DNA from: QHXW01 sp963768075
Lineage (GTDB): Bacteria; Acidobacteriota; Terriglobia; Bryobacterales; Bryobacteraceae
Direction of reading: 5' to 3'
NCBI GenBank assembly: GCA_963768075.1
Contig: CAVYHD010000018.1
Location: forward strand, 310,001 to 374,000
Length of the DNA stretch: 64,000 nucleotides
Part shown: positions 1 through 8,825 of the stretch, in pieces
Layout: every line of letters starts with the position of its first letter
How positions within the stretch are numbered: the first letter of the stretch is position 1
Program-made: the position numbers and the translations under genes
Notes under the pieces: generated by a model
The model's input: the letters and a program-made list of their open reading frames with translations, nothing else
What the model was told of the DNA's origin: nothing
The model's database searches: none

Positions 1-842
1 TTGCTGCCCTCCCGCCAGCGGATCATCCTCCATCCCTGGGCCTTCAGCGCTACCGCTTTAACCGCTAGCGGCCGCTGGTCTCCGTAGTGCCAGGCGCTAG
101 GCGGACGTCCCTTGCTCTTCGGTTTGAGCATCTGCAGTTTGGGGGGCTTCAGCCATACGCCCACTTGGGGTCCCACGCCCACGGCATAGCGCAATTGCCG
201 TTGCTCGAGCGCCTCCCGAAACTCTGTGCTCTCCCCGTATCCGGCATCGGCCAGCACGATGCGATCCGGCAGACTCCAACTGCGAATCTGATCGATGATT
301 TCCAGTGCCAACTGCCACTTGGGTACAAAGGTGATCTCAGTCGGAATCCCCGCTTCCTGCCGGCGTTGTTCATCCTTGGCCCAACTCTCCGGCAGATACA
401 GTCGCCAGCCCAGAGGGGTGTTCCCATTCTCACTGACCAGATGGATACTGACGGCGACTTGGCAATTGGCCGTCTTGCCTAACGTGCCTGAGTACTGCCG
501 AGCCACTCCCACGGAATGGTCACCCTGCTTCGGAAAACCAGTGTCATCCACCACCCACGCCGAATCCGGTTCCAGTTCGGCGGTCATCCGTTTCCCGAGC
601 CGCTCCCAGATCGGCATCCAGGACCACGGGCTTTGTCCCACGAACTGCTGCATCGCTTGCACGTTGCCATCCGGCACTCGCGCCGCCAGAGGTTCAATCG
701 ACTTCCGCTCTCCATCGAGCAGCAAGCCCCTCACATAGACGCCTCCCCAATGCCGTCGCTCGCTCCGCCCTACAGGTTCCAGCAGGTCCGCCAGAAACCG
801 TTCCAATCGTTTCCGGCAGCGCTCCACTTGAGCATCGGTCAC
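1..842 (-). CDS. IS701-type transposase (partial, runs off the window edge)
   Basis: DDE-superfamily transposase read on the minus strand from a GTG at 842 (VTDAQVERC...). The frame is open for 281 codons to base 1 with no stop, so the C-terminus lies outside the window. Around residue 100 it has the family signature VVDDTGFPKQGDHSVGVARQ, containing the first catalytic Asp, and further on LADAGYG with the second Asp; the catalytic Glu would lie beyond the edge. The frame is unbroken, unlike many neighbours. It sits about 80 bp from the 3' end of ssrA. A CTAG at 894-897 fits the short YTAR target reported for IS701 elements, but the other end is not visible, so the boundary is a guess. Confidence 0.85.
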   Translation of the reverse strand, partial: MTDAQVERCRKRLERFLADLLEPVGRSERRHWGGVYVRGLLLDGERKSIEPLAARVPDGNVQAMQQFVGQSPWSWMPIWERLGKRMTAELEPDSAWVVDDTGFPKQGDHSVGVARQYSGTLGKTANCQVAVSIHLVSENGNTPLGWRLYLPESWAKDEQRRQEAGIPTEITFVPKWQLALEIIDQIRSWSLPDRIVLADAGYGESTEFREALEQRQLRYAVGVGPQVGVWLKPPKLQMLKPKSKGRPPSAWHYGDQRPLAVKAVALKAQGWRMIRWREGS

Positions 843-924
843 GCCCAAACATAACAGGGTATTTCTGTTCTGTCAATACTTAACGTTGTAATACTAGTTG
901 CCGTGGAAGGCACTAAATTTGAAT

Positions 925-1278
925 TGGTGGAGGCGGCGGGAGTCGAACCCCCGTCCGAGACAGCCCGCCGTGAAGAGAACTACGTGCGTTTCCGGCTCAA
1001 GTGTTTCAGTAGCGGCTTTAGAACCGGCGAGAACGGCCGCTACCTAGTCCGATTGATCTCGGCCTACGGCTCCGGACCGAAGCCTTTGACCTATCCCATA
1101 AAATGACGCTCACTCACCGCCGCACGGGCTCAACGGCTGGAGCGGCTACTTAATTTAATTAAGCAGCGTATGCAAACTGCGTTATTGGCAGTTTTAGTTT
1201 TCCGATCGTTTAACGGGAGCTCGGAACCCGGCACGCCTCCCCACAACGATTCAATCCCGTCGAATCCGTTGCGCCCCC
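925..1278 (-). ncRNA. ssrA: transfer-messenger RNA (tmRNA)
   Basis: The 5' end reads GGGGGCGCAACGGATTCGAC at 1278 and the 3' end reads GGTTCGACTCCCGCCGCCTCC followed by an encoded CCA at 927-925. Both are diagnostic of the tRNA-like domain. The tag region is at about 1155-1195. It reads ...GCC AAT AAC GCA, then TTT GCA TAC GCT GCT TAA in a different frame. Removing one A gives A-N-T-Q-F-A-Y-A-A-stop, a normal tag with the expected hydrophobic -YAA end, so one base is probably inserted here. tmRNA with SmpB rescues stalled ribosomes and tags the product for proteolysis. A TAGAAT at 1291-1286 on the same strand may be the -10 box, but it is very close to the mature 5' end. Confidence 0.93.
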
Positions 1279-1310
1279 ATCCTTATATTCTAGCGCGAAT
1301 GGGTGGGTGC

Positions 1311-1316
1311 TATAGT
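1311..1316 (+). promoter_or_regulatory. putative -10 box giving a leaderless GMC transcript
   Basis: TATAGT followed by exactly 7 bases and then the ATG at 1324. There is no Shine-Dalgarno sequence in between. Transcription would start at or next to the A of the ATG. The same spacing recurs before several other genes in the window. No convincing -35 box. Confidence 0.4.
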
Positions 1317-1323
1317 CGAAATC

Positions 1324-3036
1324 ATGTTACAAGTCCAGCGCAGTCCCGAGGTGCATGACGTGGTGGTCATCGGTTCCGGCGCGGGCGGCGGGACCAGTCA
1401 CCAAGGTTCTGACCGACCTCGGCATCAACGTGACGCTGCTCGAAGCCGGCCCCATGCTGAATCCCCTGAAGGATTTCAAGGAGCACGTCTGGCCCTACCA
1501 GGTGGACCATCGCGGCGCGGGTCCGCACGCCGAGACGTATTTCGGCAGACAGCTGTACGGGTTTAGTTACTTCACCGCGCCCAACGGCTATTGGGACTCT
1601 GCCCGGCGAACCGTACACCGTGGCCGAGGGAGCGAGTTCAAATGGTTCCGCTCGCGCATCATGGGCGGCCGCACCAATCACTACGGCCGCATCTCGCTGC
1701 GCTTCTCCGATTACGATTTCAAGCCGTATTCGTCGATGGCCTGGGCACGGACTGGCCGGTCACCTACGATGAGATGTCGCCCTGGTACGACAAGGCCGAG
1801 GGGTTCATCGGCGTCACCGGCACCAAGGAGGGCATCCGCACGCGCGCCGGACGGGAATTTCCTGCCGCCGATCGCGCCGCGCGTGCACGAAATGCTGATC
1901 CAGAAAGCGTGCGGCCAGGCTGAACATTCCCCTGCATCCCCTCGCGCATGGCGATGCTCACGAAACCGCATCAACGGCCGCGCCGCCTGCCACTATTGCG
2001 GCCAGTGCGGGCGCGGCTGCCTCACGGCGTCGGCGTTCACTTCCAGCCAGGCCATGATTTTCCCGGCGATGAAAACCGGCAAGCTGAAGGTCATCACCGG
2101 GGCCATGGCGCGCGAGTTGATCACCGACGACGATGGCCAAGTCACCGCGGTTTCCTATGTCGAAAAGCCACGCGCACGGAGAAGACAGATCCGCTGCCGC
2201 GCGGTGGTGGTGGCGGCGAGCGCCTGCGAATCGGCGCGCCTGCTGCTCAATTCCAAATCCCCGCGATTCCCCAACGGCCTCGCCAACGGCTCCGGCATGG
2301 TGGGACGCAACCTCACCGACACCGTCGGGCTACGACTTGAGCGGGTACGTTCCGGCGCTTGGCCGGCATGCCGCGCCACAACTCCGACGGCATCGGCGGC
2401 ATGCACGTCTACGTCCCGTGGTGGCTGTTGGACGACAAGAACAAGGATTTCCCGCGCGGCTATCACATCGAGATCGGCGGCGGGTTCGGCATGCCGCAAA
2501 TCGGCTACTATCACGGCGAGGACGGATACGGCGCGGCGCTGAAAGCGCGGATTCGCGAGGAATACGGCGCGTGGGTTGGCTTCGCGGGCCGCGGCGAAAT
2601 GATTCCCAACGCGAACTCCTACTGCGAAATCGATCCCGTCTCGGTGGATCACTGGGGCATCCCGGTGCTGCGCTTCCACTTCCGCTGGACCGAGCACGAG
2701 ATCAACCAGGTCCACCACATGCACAACACTTTCAGCTCGATCATCGAGGCCATGGGTGGGAAGCCGCAGAAGAAGCCGTTTCCGGAGCGCGGCGCGGATG
2801 CCGTTTCGATCGGCGGAGAAATCATCCACGAAGCCGGAACGGTCCGGATGGGCGACGATCCCAAGCAGGGGCCGCTCAATCGATATTGCCAGGCGCACGA
2901 GGTGAAGAACCTGTTCGTCGCGGACGCCGCGCCGTTCCTGGGCAACCCGGACAAGAACGTCACGCTAACGATTGTGGCGCTGGCCTGGCGGACCGCCGAA
3001 TATCTGGCGGAGGAAATGAGGAAAGGCAATGTTTGA
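1324..3036 (+). CDS. GMC family FAD-dependent oxidoreductase (frameshifted in this sequence)
   Basis: Flavoprotein oxidising alcohol or sugar groups. The N-terminus has the dinucleotide fold motif VVVIGSGAGGG at residues 11-21. A cysteine cluster CHYCGQCGRGC lies near the middle, and the GMC C-terminal domain has HEAGTVRMGDDP and NPDKNVTLTIVALAWR near the end. The reading frame changes about ten times between 1390 and 2370, mostly by one extra base, after which the last 225 codons are open. Repaired length is about 570 residues, normal for the family. No signal peptide is visible. The next gene overlaps it by 8 bases and encodes a Tat-exported gluconate dehydrogenase subunit 3-like partner, so the pair probably forms a periplasmic sugar dehydrogenase with the GMC subunit carried through by its partner. 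Substrate unknown. Confidence 0.85.
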
Positions 3037-3640
3037 AGACATTTCCCGTCGAAATCTATTACGGGGCTTTAGCATCTCCGCGGCGCTGGCGACCTCCGGC
3101 GCGGGATTGGTGACCCTCGCCACCACGCAGCATGTACATGACGCCGTCGCGCAAGAGAAACAAACGAGTCAGGTCTTCACACCTAAGGCATTCAATGCGC
3201 ACGAGTTCAAGACGCTCGAACGTTTATCTGACTTGATCGTCCCGGCCGACGAGCACTCGCCGGGCGCCATCGCCGCTCACGCCGCCGAGTGGATCGACTA
3301 TATGGCGAGCAATTGCCCGGAACTGGCCGAGATCCTCACCGGCGGCTTCGCGTGGATCGATCACGACATGCGGCGCCGCTACGGCGCCGATTTTGTGGAT
3401 GCCAAGCCGGAGCAGCAGACGGGCCTGCTCGACCTGATCGCCGTGCAGAAAAATGAAGCGCCGGAAAATGCGCCGGGCATCCACTTCTTCCGCTGGGCTC
3501 GCAACCTTGTGCTCGACGCTTATTACACCAGCCCGATCGGGATCAAGGAACTCGGCTATATGGGCAACACTGCCGTGAGCGAGTTCCACGTGCCGGAGGA
3601 GGCGTTGCAGTACGCGCTGAAGCGGAGCCCGTTCGCTTAG
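3029..3640 (+). CDS. gluconate 2-dehydrogenase subunit 3 family protein, Tat-exported
   Basis: 203 residues beginning MFEDISRRNLLRGF, a twin-arginine signal followed by an Ala/Gly-rich hydrophobic stretch to about residue 35. The mature part (PKAFNAHEFKTLERLSDLIVPAD...) matches the small gamma-type subunit found beside GMC dehydrogenases. Its ATG overlaps the end of the GMC gene by 8 bases, which implies translational coupling. By analogy with gluconate/fructose dehydrogenase complexes it should chaperone and co-export the flavin subunit. No haem-binding CXXCH subunit follows, so the electron acceptor is unknown. Confidence 0.85.
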   Translation: MFEDISRRNLLRGFSISAALATSGAGLVTLATTQHVHDAVAQEKQTSQVFTPKAFNAHEFKTLERLSDLIVPADEHSPGAIAAHAAEWIDYMASNCPELAEILTGGFAWIDHDMRRRYGADFVDAKPEQQTGLLDLIAVQKNEAPENAPGIHFFRWARNLVLDAYYTSPIGIKELGYMGNTAVSEFHVPEEALQYALKRSPFA

Positions 3641-4098
3641 GTCGGTCTAGCCGCAACGCATCTACCGCTCGGTTCCACCTCCATCCGCCTGGATTCTTCC
3701 ACGCCGTGTGTACCGGCACACGAGCGTTTCTCCTTTCCCAAGCAAAATCATCCACAAATTGCAGCGGTCATTCGAATACTCCTGCACGGTGGAACAGGCA
3801 GGAATGCCTATTCCACAGGAGACAAAACGTCTTTAGCTTCTTTTCATCGCGGAAAACGATACCGATGTTGCTCGCGGCGGATCTTTCGCCCTTCCGTTTA
3901 ACCCCGGTTCCGTCGCTGTAGAAGTTTCCAAGGTTGATTTGGCAACCAGTATCGCCGGCTTTGGCACCAGCGAGGAGCAGCCGAAATGCCGACCTCAGCT
4001 TACCCTCATCCCACTACCTATCGGCTCGTTCGGAGAGAAGATCGAGATCCTGCTGCCAGCTCCTGGAACGGGACCCGGGTTTGACCCTGTATTGACGC
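3641..4098. other. 458-bp gap with hairpins and no convincing gene
   Basis: Lies between the convergent ends of the subunit 3 gene (+) and the enolase-superfamily gene (-). It holds a perfect 6-bp inverted repeat CGTGTG-TACCGG-CACACG at 3705-3722 and the REP-like hairpin listed separately. One frame at about 3907-4184 is open (KIEILLPAPGTGPGFDP) and could be the remnant of a secreted protein, but it has no start signal and I do not recognise it. Confidence 0.4.
3790..3817. repeat. REP-like palindrome (12-bp stem, GGAA loop)
   Basis: GTGGAACAGGCA (3790-3801) pairs with TGCCTATTCCAC (3806-3817), with one mismatch and a GGAA tetraloop. It has the look of the short intergenic palindromes common in acidobacterial genomes. 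No T-run follows, so it is not an obvious terminator. Confidence 0.5.
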
Positions 4099-5449
4099 CT
4101 AGCTCCACGTCCGGTCGTGTGAGCGCTCTTTGTCCCACTCGGGCGTGGGCTCGAAATAGCCGGGTTCGAGCAGGTGCTGCTTGACCACTTCCTCATTCAG
4201 GGTCACGCCCAAGCCGGGCTTTTCCGGTACGGTGATAAAGCCGTGGTTGACGATTGGCTTCTCGACGCCTTCCACTAAGTCGCCCCACCAGGGCACGTCC
4301 ACGGAATGGTTTTCCATCACGAGGAAATCCTTCAGTCGCCGCGGCACAGTGCACATTGGCCATGCACGAGACCGGGGTTCCCGCGAAATGCATCGCCATG
4401 GGCACGCCGAACTCCTGAATCGCATCGCCGATTTTGTGAGTTTCGAGAATACCTCCGGAAGTTGCCAGATCCGGGTGCAAGATGTCGACGGCGTGATTGC
4501 GCGCCAGCTCGATGAAATGCTCCTTGAGATAAATGTCTTCGCCGGTGAGCGTGGGAATATCCACAGCGTCGGTGATCTTCTTCCAGAGGTCGGTGTATTG
4601 CCACGGAATCATGTCTTCGAGCCACGCCATGTTGTACTTCTCGAGCGCCTTGCCCAGCCGGATGCAGGAATTCACGCCAATGTGGCCGAAATGATCCGCG
4701 GAGAGCGGAATATCCATGCCCACGTACTCGCGCACCGTGGCGACAAACTCGGCCATTCGCGCGATGCCCTTTTCTGTCAGCTCAAAGCCGGTAAACATAT
4801 GTTGTACGCTATCGCCCTGACGATATTTGGTACCCAGTGGATGGGTTAACGTACCAGCTTCATCGCCCAACAAATCGATGCCCAGGTCCATCTTGAGCCA
4901 CGTGAAACCCTGCTCCTTGCGAGCCTTCAGGCGCTGGCCGTAGATCTTGGGGTCGTCGGATTCGGTGGTGTCGGCATAGCACCGGATCTTGTCGCGGTAC
5001 TTGCCGCCAAGCATCTGATAAACCGGAACGCCATAGGCTTTGCCCGCGAGGTCCCAAAGCGCCATCTCGATACCGCAGACGCCGCCGGCCTGACGCGAAT
5101 CGCCTCCGAATTGTTTGATCTTACGGAAGATTTTGTCGACGTTGCAGGGGTTCTCGCCCAGAATGCGGCTCTTCAGGATCAGAGCATAGGTTTTGCTCGC
5201 GCCGTCGCGCACTTCTCCCAACCCGTAGATGCCCTGGTTGGTGTCGATGCGCAGCAGCGGACAGGTGAATGGCGCATCCTTCACGACGGCGACGCGCAGG
5301 TCGGTAATCTTCAGATCCGAAGGTTGCGAATTGCGATTGACGTTCTGAACGGCAGCGTCGAGTGTGTCGTCAGCCCAGAAACTTGCGCCAAACACGGCTG
5401 CGGCGGAGCCCAGGAAGCCGCGCCGGCCGATACCTGGAAGTGATTTCAT
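4099..5449 (-). CDS. enolase-superfamily (mandelate racemase/muconate lactonising) protein, Tat-exported
   Basis: Starts MKSLPGIGRRGFLGSAAAVFGASF, a Tat signal with cleavage near residue 25-30. The N-terminal capping domain is followed by a barrel. Visible barrel elements include the metal-ligand-type strands LSADHFG, AWLEDMIPW and LTGEDIY and the later strand VDILHPDLATSGG. These fit a sugar-acid dehydratase or racemase, substrate unknown. The frame breaks once near 4345-4355, after CAAATE, and resumes as FLVMENHSVDVPWWGDLVEG to the TAG at 4099. Repaired length is about 450 residues. The ATG at 5449 is chosen because the Tat motif follows at once; TAAAAT lies 7 bases upstream (5462-5457) with no Shine-Dalgarno sequence. 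Divergent from the isomerase gene 79 bp away, which may share its regulation. Confidence 0.85.
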
Positions 5450-5456
5450 GGGGCCT

Positions 5457-5462
5457 ATTTTA
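5457..5462 (-). promoter_or_regulatory. putative -10 box (leaderless) of the enolase-superfamily gene
   Basis: TAAAAT on the minus strand, then AGGCCCC (7 bases), then ATG. Same layout as before the GMC gene, the clan GH-A hydrolase and the Ser/Thr kinase. Confidence 0.35.
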
Positions 5463-5528
5463 GTCCCAACGGCGTGCCCGTGATATTCTGGACCGTTACA
5501 GCCCCAGTTTTGTAGAGGAGACATCCAC

Positions 5529-6492
5529 GTGAGAGTTGGCGTTTTCACCGCGTTGCTGGCACAGCTTCCGCTCGAAGAGGTCTTAAAGAAGCTGAAGAGT
5601 CTCAACATTTCAACAGTCGAGTTGGGAACCGGGAACTATCCTGGCGATCCCCACTGCAAGCTTTCCATGCTTGACAGCAAGACTGAACTGGCGGAGTTCA
5701 AGCAAAAGCTTTCGGATTACGGCGTCAGCATCAGCGCGTTGAGCTGCCACGGCAATCCGCTGCACCCCAACCGGGATATCGCAAAGGCAAACCAGGAGGT
5801 CAGCCGCAAGACCATTTTGCTGGCAGCCAAGCTGGGGGTGCCGGTGGTCATCGACTTTGCTGGGTGCCCTGGCGACAGCGACAAAGCCAAATATCCGAAC
5901 TGGGTGACGTGCCCGTGGCCGCCGGAGTATCTCGATTTACTGGACTGGCAGTGGGAGAAGAAAGTCGTCCCCTACTGGACCAAGCGCGCCAAGTTTGCCG
6001 AGGACCACGGCGTGAAGATTGCCATCGAGATGCATCCCGGTTTCGTCGCGTACAGCCCGGAAACCATGCTGCGCCTGCGTTCCGCGGCGGGCAAAACCAT
6101 CGGCGTGCAATTACGATCCCAGCCACATGTTCTGGCAGGGCATCGATCCGATCGCTGCCATTCGCGTGCTCGGCAACGCGATCTTCCATGTGCACGCGAA
6201 AGATACGCAGATTTACGAGCGCAACCTTCCGACCACTGGCGTGCTCGACACCAAGAAGTACACTGACGAGCGCCATCGCGCCTGGATCTTCCGCACCGTC
6301 GGCTACGGGCATGGCGCCGAGTGGTGGAGCGAGTTCATCTCGACGTTGCGCATGTATCGGCTACGATTACGTGCTCTCGATCGAGCACGAGGACAGCATA
6401 TTGTCGCCCGAACGAGGGCTTGACCAAGGCCATTCGCTTCCTGGATCAACTCGTGATCAAGGAGCCGCCCGGCGGCGGCGTGGTGGGTTTGA
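5529..6492 (+). CDS. sugar phosphate isomerase/epimerase (xylose isomerase-like TIM barrel)
   Basis: Starts at GTG 5529, preceded by a good ribosome site (AGAGGAGA at 5514-5521). The product, VGVFTALLAQLPLEEVLKKL, is a type 2 AP-endonuclease/xylose isomerase-like barrel. Probable metal-site residues are visible in VELGTGNY, VKIAIEMHPG, NYDPSHMFWQG, HVHAKDT and YVLSIEHED. Frame changes occur near 6110, 6355 and 6410, and one extra base near 6475 hides the natural end AWWV-TGA (6490-6492). Repaired length is about 320 residues. The gene overlaps the next by 4 bases (TTGA). Family members convert ketoses and inositols; the exact reaction cannot be read from sequence. Confidence 0.83.
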
Positions 6493-7916
6493 CCCGCGTG
6501 CGGTTCCTTCTGCTGGCAGTCTGCTCGGTTTCTCTCTACGGGCAGGTGGTTCTTGGACCCCAGATTCGCGCCGGAGCGGCGCGTGTTACTCTAACGCCCG
6601 ACCTCAAAAAGCACGGGCCTGTTTACATGGCCGGCTTCGGGAACAACCGCATCGCCACGGGGATGCACGACAATCTCTACGCGCGCTGCCTGGCGCTCAG
6701 CGCGGGCGGTCAGACGGTGGTGCTGTGCGGCGTGGATTCGATCGGGCTGTTCCTGGACGATGTGGAGCGCATTCGCGCCGAGGTCAAAAAGGAGCTTGCG
6801 TCCGGAAAGAAACCCACGGCCGGCGACGTAAACGTAGTGGTGGCCGCGACACACGACCACGAGGCGCCGGACACCATGGGGCTTTGGGGTCCCGATCAAG
6901 GGCATTCGGGAATCAACGACGCCTACATGAATCTGGTGGTGGAGCGCGTGGCGCAGGCCGCGGTGCTGGCGGTTCGCTCTAGCAGCCGGCCATCGTCAAA
7001 GTTAGGCCAGGCACATCCTTCCGATCTCGACAAGCTCATCCATGACGACCGCCCGCCTGAGCTGCTGGACGCGGGCGTCATCGTCCTGCACGTAACCACC
7101 GCCCGCGGAAAACCCATCGCTACGCTGGTGAATTGGGCCAATCACCCGGAGACGTTGGGTTCGAAAAACACCCTCATCACGGCGGACTATCCGTTCTACT
7201 TGTGCACGGAGCTGGAACAAAAGTTTCAAGGGGTGGCGATATTCCTGAACGGCGCGGTGGGCGGCATGCAGTCGCCGCTGGGCGCTAACGTCATCGACAC
7301 AGCCAGTGGCCGGCCGGCTCCGGAGAACACATTTCAAAAAGCGGAAATCATCGGGCGGAGCGTGGCGGAGATTGCCGGTAGCGCCGTGCGCAACGCGACG
7401 GCGTTCGATGCCGACCACATCGAGTTTCACGAAAAGCTCATCCAAATCCCCACGACCAACAAAGGCTTTCAACTAGCCGCCCAAGCCGGCGTGTTCAAGG
7501 GCCGCAAGAAAATGACGGCGGAGGGCAATACCACAACGCCGGTGGGCCTCGTGAGAGTCTCGGCGCACGGACAGGTATTTCTCGAGATCGCGCTGGTTCC
7601 AGGCGAGATGTACCCGGAGCTGAGCGTGGGCGGCGTGGTGCGCTATCCTGAGGCGGATTATCCGGATGCGCCGATCGAGCCGGCGATCAAGACCATGCTG
7701 CCGGCGGAATTCAAGATGCTGGTCGGCCTCGCGGACGATGAGATCGGCTACATCATCCCCCTGGCGGAGTGGGATGAAAAGCCGCCCTATCTGAATGGCG
7801 CGGAGAAGCCCTGGTACGGAGAAGTGAACTCCGTAGGGCCGGAAGCGGCCGCGCGGATTGCAGCGGCGATGGCGGAAATCGTCCAAGGCGCTCCAGCAGC
7901 AGCCGGCAAGAATTGA
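6489..7916 (+). CDS. neutral/alkaline ceramidase-like secreted hydrolase
   Basis: Resembles the N-terminal domain of neutral ceramidases. Visible elements are RAGAARVTLTPDL near the mature N-terminus, a Zn/substrate loop VVAATHDHEAPDTMGLWG around residue 120, and TLVNWANHPETL near 210. The start is either TTG 6489, overlapping the preceding stop as TTGA, or GTG 6498; both lead into a hydrophobic signal peptide RFLLLAVCSVSLYGQ. I prefer 6489 because the downstream gene uses the same TTGA overlap. About 475 residues, shorter than classical ceramidases (about 650), so the C-terminal immunoglobulin-like domain is absent. Frame intact. The true substrate may be another N-acyl lipid or ester. Confidence 0.82.
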   Translation: MTRVRFLLLAVCSVSLYGQVVLGPQIRAGAARVTLTPDLKKHGPVYMAGFGNNRIATGMHDNLYARCLALSAGGQTVVLCGVDSIGLFLDDVERIRAEVKKELASGKKPTAGDVNVVVAATHDHEAPDTMGLWGPDQGHSGINDAYMNLVVERVAQAAVLAVRSSSRPSSKLGQAHPSDLDKLIHDDRPPELLDAGVIVLHVTTARGKPIATLVNWANHPETLGSKNTLITADYPFYLCTELEQKFQGVAIFLNGAVGGMQSPLGANVIDTASGRPAPENTFQKAEIIGRSVAEIAGSAVRNATAFDADHIEFHEKLIQIPTTNKGFQLAAQAGVFKGRKKMTAEGNTTTPVGLVRVSAHGQVFLEIALVPGEMYPELSVGGVVRYPEADYPDAPIEPAIKTMLPAEFKMLVGLADDEIGYIIPLAEWDEKPPYLNGAEKPWYGEVNSVGPEAAARIAAAMAEIVQGAPAAAGKN

Positions 7917-8753
7917 AGACCGGATGTTCCCTTCTTTTCGTTCTGCTGGAATGCGGTCTCCCCATCGCCGCTCAGCATATCGATTACGCCAAGGTCAATG
8001 CAGCGGTGCTCGAGGCAGAGGCTGCACCGGGTAACGGACCAGACGTCAGACCGCGAGCAAACGCTTCACGAGCTGTTCGAAGACGCAGGCTGCAAGGAGG
8101 AAGCATTGGACGAGCAGCGGGTCAAGGGATCGCGCACGCCCAACCTGGTGTGTACGTTGAAAGGCAGCGGCGATGCCCGCGTGGTGGTCGGCGCGCATTA
8201 CGATAAGGTCGCAAACGGGCACGGGGTCGTCGACAACTGGACCGGCGCTTCCCTGCTCCCGAGCCTCTATCAGAGTTTGCGCGATACACCGCGTCGCCTG
8301 ACTTTCGTCTTCATCGGCTTTACCGACGAAGAGAAAGGGCTCGTCGGCTCGAGATACTACGTAAGCCGGTTGACCAAGCAGGACAAGGCCAGGATTCGCG
8401 CGATGGTGAACATCGATTCTCTTGGACTATCGGATACCAAAGTATGGCTTACGCGCGCGGACAAGAACCTCGCCAGCGCGGCCGTGGCGGTGGCTCATAC
8501 TTTGAGCCTGCCCCTGGCAGTTATGAATGTCGACCACGCCGGCGAGTCGGACTCCCGCCCGTTTGTTGACGCCAGAATTCCCGTCATCGATTTCCATTCC
8601 GTAACCCAGGAGACATTCGCGATCCTGCATAGCTCGCGAGATGGGTTTCCGGCGGTACACATGCAGGAGTATGAAAATTCCTACTACTTTCTGGCCGCCT
8701 ATCTGGCATATCTTGATGTGACGCCCGGCGCCGGAACGCAGACGCCGCCATAG
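7913..8753 (+). CDS. M28 family zinc aminopeptidase, secreted
   Basis: Starts at TTG 7913, again overlapping the previous stop as TTGA, with a signal peptide LKTGCSLLFVLLECGLPIAAQ. The M28 metal and catalytic positions are visible: VVGAHYDKV (His), DNWTGASLL (bridging Asp), GFTDEEKGLVGS (Glu pair), MVNIDSLG (Asp) and VIDFHSVTQ (His). The frame shifts once, near 8020-8040. Repaired length is about 280 residues, single domain. Follows the ceramidase-like gene in what looks like one transcription unit with the isomerase. Confidence 0.87.
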
Positions 8754-8789
8754 GGGTCAGTCGAATACTCTCACCGCCGCCCGCGAATT

Positions 8790-8820
8790 TATAATAATTC
8801 TTTACCCAACCAGAGAGGAG
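8790..8820 (+). promoter_or_regulatory. -10 box and Shine-Dalgarno of the phosphofructokinase gene
   Basis: A perfect TATAAT at 8790-8795, followed by GAGAGGAG at 8813-8820 and ATG at 8826. No clear -35 box at the right distance. Confidence 0.5.
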
Positions 8821-8825
8821 TTTTG

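Noticed and set aside
3939..4184. 81-codon plus-strand frame before the enolase-superfamily gene
   Set aside because: It overlaps the 3' end of a conserved gene, lacks a ribosome site and has no recognised domain; kept only as a note in the gap entry.
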